Assembly (NCBI GenBank): GCA_910585765.1 | Contig: CAJUES010000070.1 | Coordinates: forward strand, 1-7,333 | Length of the DNA stretch: 7,333 bases | Direction: 5' to 3' | Source of the DNA: an uncultured Lachnospiraceae bacterium | Lineage (GTDB): Bacteria; Bacillota; Clostridia; Lachnospirales; Lachnospiraceae | Shown: in pieces, positions 5,774 to 7,333 of the stretch | Layout: every line of letters begins with the position of its first letter | Numbering within the stretch: the first letter of the stretch is position 1 | Notes under the pieces: model-generated | The model's database searches: none | Told to the model about the DNA's origin: nothing | What the model saw: the letters and a program-made list of their open reading frames with translations, nothing else | Translations under genes and position numbers: made by a program

Positions 5774-6183
5774 TGTTCATGCTGCTTTCATGGCTGGAGA
5801 TCATGGTGTTAGCCCTGTTGTGTAACTGCTTTGTTCCGATAGCGCAGATCACGATCCCGTCATTTCTGTTTTTCTTTGTGAAGATGTTTCTGGGCGGGGT
5901 ATTCTTGTGTGCCACGCAGACGCCGTTTATCTACCTGACGATCAGGACAAAAGAGTTTGTCGCACCGTTGATCGGCGTCGCTGCGGCCAGTCTGATCAAT
6001 GTTGTCCTGTCAAATTCGGGGATCGCGGGTTTTTATCCGTGGTCAGCGTCCTATCTGCTGGTGATGGGACGTTTATCCAGACAGGGCTGCCCCCGGGAGA
6101 TCTCATTGGCGGTCATTTTCATCATGAGTCTGCTGGGGATTGCCGCAAGTCTGCGCCGGTTTCAGAGAGAGGAGGTCCGATGA
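5740..6183 (+). pseudogene. ABC permease remnant, N-terminus deleted
   Basis: About 147 codons of a hydrophobic permease, with the true sequence beginning near KLLFFAMLSLMFMLLSW (about 5743) directly after the ATPase joint. The frame is open only from 5728 upstream, and no ribosome binding site precedes the internal ATG at 5761. About four membrane segments remain: 5743-5830, 5850-5945, 5960-6065 and 6105-6165. The motif EFVAPLIGVAAASLINVV and the later FYPWS resemble MutE/EpiE-type lantibiotic-immunity permeases, which have about 240-250 residues and six helices. Roughly the first 90-100 residues, with two helices, are missing. The C-terminus (SLRRFQREEVR) looks normal and ends in an ATGA overlap with a following start. 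As it stands it is unlikely to be translated well or to function. Confidence 0.7.
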
Positions 6184-6287
6184 GCGATTTAAAGGTTCTT
6201 TTCCATATATCCGCAGGTAAACGGAAAAAAGTCGAATTTCTGTGTGCCAATGTGCCGGAAACCCATTGTTTCGTACCAGTGTCGTAA
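6180..6287 (+). pseudogene. Start of a second permease gene, nearly all lost
   Basis: The ATG at 6180 overlaps the permease stop as ATGA and has GAGAGGAGG just upstream, the usual sign of a translationally coupled next gene. Only the first few codons (MSD) can belong to it: from 6189 the plus-strand sequence is the 3' end of the oppositely oriented GNAT gene. The 35-codon frame ending at 6287 is thus mostly antisense read-through. Lantibiotic ABC operons normally have two permeases, so the second one was probably removed here. Confidence 0.45.
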
Positions 6288-6671
6288 CAGGGTGTTTTCC
6301 TCCACAATCCCGATATTCAGCTTGATGCAGCCAAGCGCCTGCGCTTTTTCGCAGGCGTCATCAAGCAGTTTTTCGCCGATGTGTCTGTGGCGGTACGCGG
6401 GCAGGACACACAGATTATTGAGCTCGCATTCGTGATCTTTCTGCAGCGCAAGGGAGTAGTAGCCAACGATCCTGTCCGCTTCCTGGTAGGCGTACATGGG
6501 GCGGTGTTCATGCTCCAGCTGGTATGCGAGACGCTCCGCTGTCGTTGCAAAAGCGGTGAAACGCGGAGCATTTTCGCGGGTAAAGCCCATTTCGTCCGCC
6601 ACCGTCAGGAAGCTTGCGCAGATCACGTTCACGCATTCCGGAATGTCATGACAGGTTATCTTCCTTATCAT
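6189..6671 (-). CDS. GNAT-family N-acetyltransferase
   Basis: A 160-residue acetyltransferase that would transfer an acetyl group from acetyl-CoA to an amine. The GNAT fold is visible as the core strand VGYYSLALQ (69-77), motif A in NNLCVLPAYRHRHIGEKLL (about 85-103) with the pyrophosphate-binding Arg96-x-x-Gly99, a strand KLNIGIVEEN (about 116-125) and the motif-B region LLRHWYETMGFRHIGTQ. The ending FDFFPFTCGYMEKNL looks like a normal C-terminus for this subgroup, so the gene is complete. The ATG at 6671 has a modest GAGG ten bases upstream. It lies 32 bases after the other GNAT gene and is probably co-transcribed with it. Its stop is only five bases from the convergent permease stop, which places the edge of a deletion beside it. 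The substrate cannot be told from sequence or context. Confidence 0.9.
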   Translation of the reverse strand: MIRKITCHDIPECVNVICASFLTVADEMGFTRENAPRFTAFATTAERLAYQLEHEHRPMYAYQEADRIVGYYSLALQKDHECELNNLCVLPAYRHRHIGEKLLDDACEKAQALGCIKLNIGIVEENTLLRHWYETMGFRHIGTQKFDFFPFTCGYMEKNL

Positions 6672-6703
6672 AGTTATAGTACCTCGACTAAAAATTGCTC
6701 AGA

Positions 6704-7117
6704 TCATTTACGGATTATTTTCCGCATGCCGGAACCACAGTGCTCGTGAGGGATCAGCTTGAATCCTCTCTTTTCATAAAAGGTCTCTTTCCCTTTTTCG
6801 GCGGTCAACTGGACGCTGGAACGCCCTCCGATGGGTGTTTCCCTGTCCACATAGTCGATCATCATATCAATGATCGTGCTGCCGATCCCCTTTTTCTGAT
6901 GATCGGGTTGTACCACGATGTCAACGATCAGATAATACAGCCCGTCGCCGGTCATTCTTCCCATTCCGACGACTTTGCCATCATCCTCTGCGATCACGGT
7001 GTACAGGCTGTTGTTCAGGGCTTTCTCTGTCTGTTCTCTTGAAAAGTTCAACCATGCGACACTTTCCCGGAGTCTGCAATAATCGTCATAGCTTAGTGCA
7101 TTTTCTCTGTAGATCAT
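6704..7117 (-). CDS. GNAT-family N-acetyltransferase
   Basis: A 137-residue acetyltransferase. The core strands are YTVIAEDDGKVVGMGRMTGD (39-58) and YYLIVDIVVQPDHQKKGIGS (61-80). The acetyl-CoA loop is a textbook Q74-K-K-G77-I-G79. Motif B follows, ending in FYEKRGFKLIP, and then HEHCGSGMRKIIRK. Length and motif order are normal for small bacterial GNATs, and the tail resembles those of arylamine/polyamine-like members, though no substrate can be assigned. The ATG at 7117 has AAAGGTGA about ten bases upstream. It starts 43 bases after the repeat-bearing gene and is followed at 32 bases by the second GNAT, so the two acetyltransferases probably form an operon. I saw no clear promoter in the 43-base gap. 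The two GNATs share only the fold, so they do not look like a recent duplication. Confidence 0.9.
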   Translation of the reverse strand: MIYRENALSYDDYCRLRESVAWLNFSREQTEKALNNSLYTVIAEDDGKVVGMGRMTGDGLYYLIVDIVVQPDHQKKGIGSTIIDMMIDYVDRETPIGGRSSVQLTAEKGKETFYEKRGFKLIPHEHCGSGMRKIIRK

Positions 7118-7160
7118 ATTGTACTGTCACCTTTCTGTTTTTGTATGTGGAAATATATTC

Positions 7161-7333
7161 TTATTCCTCGATGCCAGCCTCCGCAAGCAGCTTTCTGAGT
7201 TTTGCGATCTCCGCGTCCTTGTCAGCCAGTTTCGCGTCCTTGTCAGCCAGTTTCGCATCCTTGTCAGCCAGTTTCGCGTCCTTGTCAGCCAGTTTCGCGT
7301 CCTTGTCAGCCAGTTTCGCGTCCTTGTCAGCCA
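7161..7333 (-). CDS. C-terminal end of a heptad-repeat protein, possibly Rpn-like nuclease
   Basis: The gene is cut by the window edge; 56 residues and the TAA stop (7161-7163) are visible. They consist of five copies of ADKDAKL, a sixth diverged copy ADKDAEI, and the tail AKLRKLLAEAGIEE. Seven-residue repeats with Ala and Leu at fixed positions will form a coiled coil. In Lachnospiraceae, tails of this sort are found, as I recall, on Rpn-family recombination-promoting nucleases (PD-(D/E)XK transposase-like proteins), which is the suggested identity. The catalytic domain lies outside the window, so this is not proven. It runs in the same direction as the two GNAT genes and ends 43 bases before the first. 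Confidence 0.6.
   Translation of the reverse strand, partial: ADKDAKLADKDAKLADKDAKLADKDAKLADKDAKLADKDAEIAKLRKLLAEAGIEE
7212..7333. repeat. Tandem 21-bp repeat, about 5.8 copies
   Basis: The octamer GTCAGCCA recurs at 7221, 7242, 7263, 7284, 7305 and 7326, an exact 21-bp period continuing to the window edge. Copies are identical apart from a single synonymous change at 7256 and divergence at the inner end near 7211. The unit encodes seven residues, so gain or loss of copies keeps the reading frame. Confidence 0.92.

Noticed and set aside
7212..7333. Possible CRISPR array from regularly spaced repeats
   Set aside because: The 21-bp units abut with no unique spacers, and they read as in-frame heptads of a protein.

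Overview
The window looks like part of a chromosome from an anaerobic Firmicute, most likely a Lachnospiraceae-type Clostridia. The reasons are strong AGGAGG-type ribosome binding sites, sigma-A style promoters, a DUF4869 gene, a lantibiotic-type two-component/ABC cassette, and a nuclease-like protein ending in ADKDAKL heptads. No species can be named from the sequence alone. No tRNA, rRNA, CRISPR array or intact insertion sequence was seen.

Layout. (1) 1-829: a leader without a recognised gene, then a charged coiled-coil protein (305-829, +) resembling FlxA-like proteins. (2) 884-1714 (-): an intact alpha/beta hydrolase with a complete Ser-Asp-His triad, convergent with gene 1. Its promoter lies in 1715-1878, back to back with a promoter for the next gene. 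(3) 1879-2328 (+): an intact DUF4869 protein, followed with overlap by a P-loop ATPase gene. The ATPase has been broken by an internal deletion plus frameshift (2304-about 2820). A fragment of an unrelated protein (about 2836-2985) follows directly. (4) 3038-6183 (+): a promoter with a palindrome between -35 and -10, an OmpR-type response regulator, a histidine kinase with almost no extracellular part, then a regulated promoter and an ABC transporter resembling lantibiotic-immunity (LanFEG/MutE-EpiE type) exporters. (5) 6189-7117 (-): two GNAT acetyltransferases, probably co-transcribed. (6) 7161-7333 (-): the C-terminal end of a protein with six tandem seven-residue repeats, cut by the window edge.

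How it works together. The two-component system is intact. The promoter in front of the ABC ATPase carries four copies of a TGCAAGGTT-like 9-mer at an exact 11-bp period, ending just upstream of an extended -10 that lacks a good -35. This is the layout expected for an activator of the OmpR family, so the neighbouring regulator is the natural candidate to drive the transporter. The transporter itself has collapsed: the ATPase has lost its C-terminal tail, the first permease has lost its N-terminal part, and only the coupled start of a second permease seems to survive before the GNAT gene. Together with the damaged ATPase and the orphan fragment in region 3, this points to repeated deletions in an accessory region. 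What may remain is a sensing circuit with a non-functional output.
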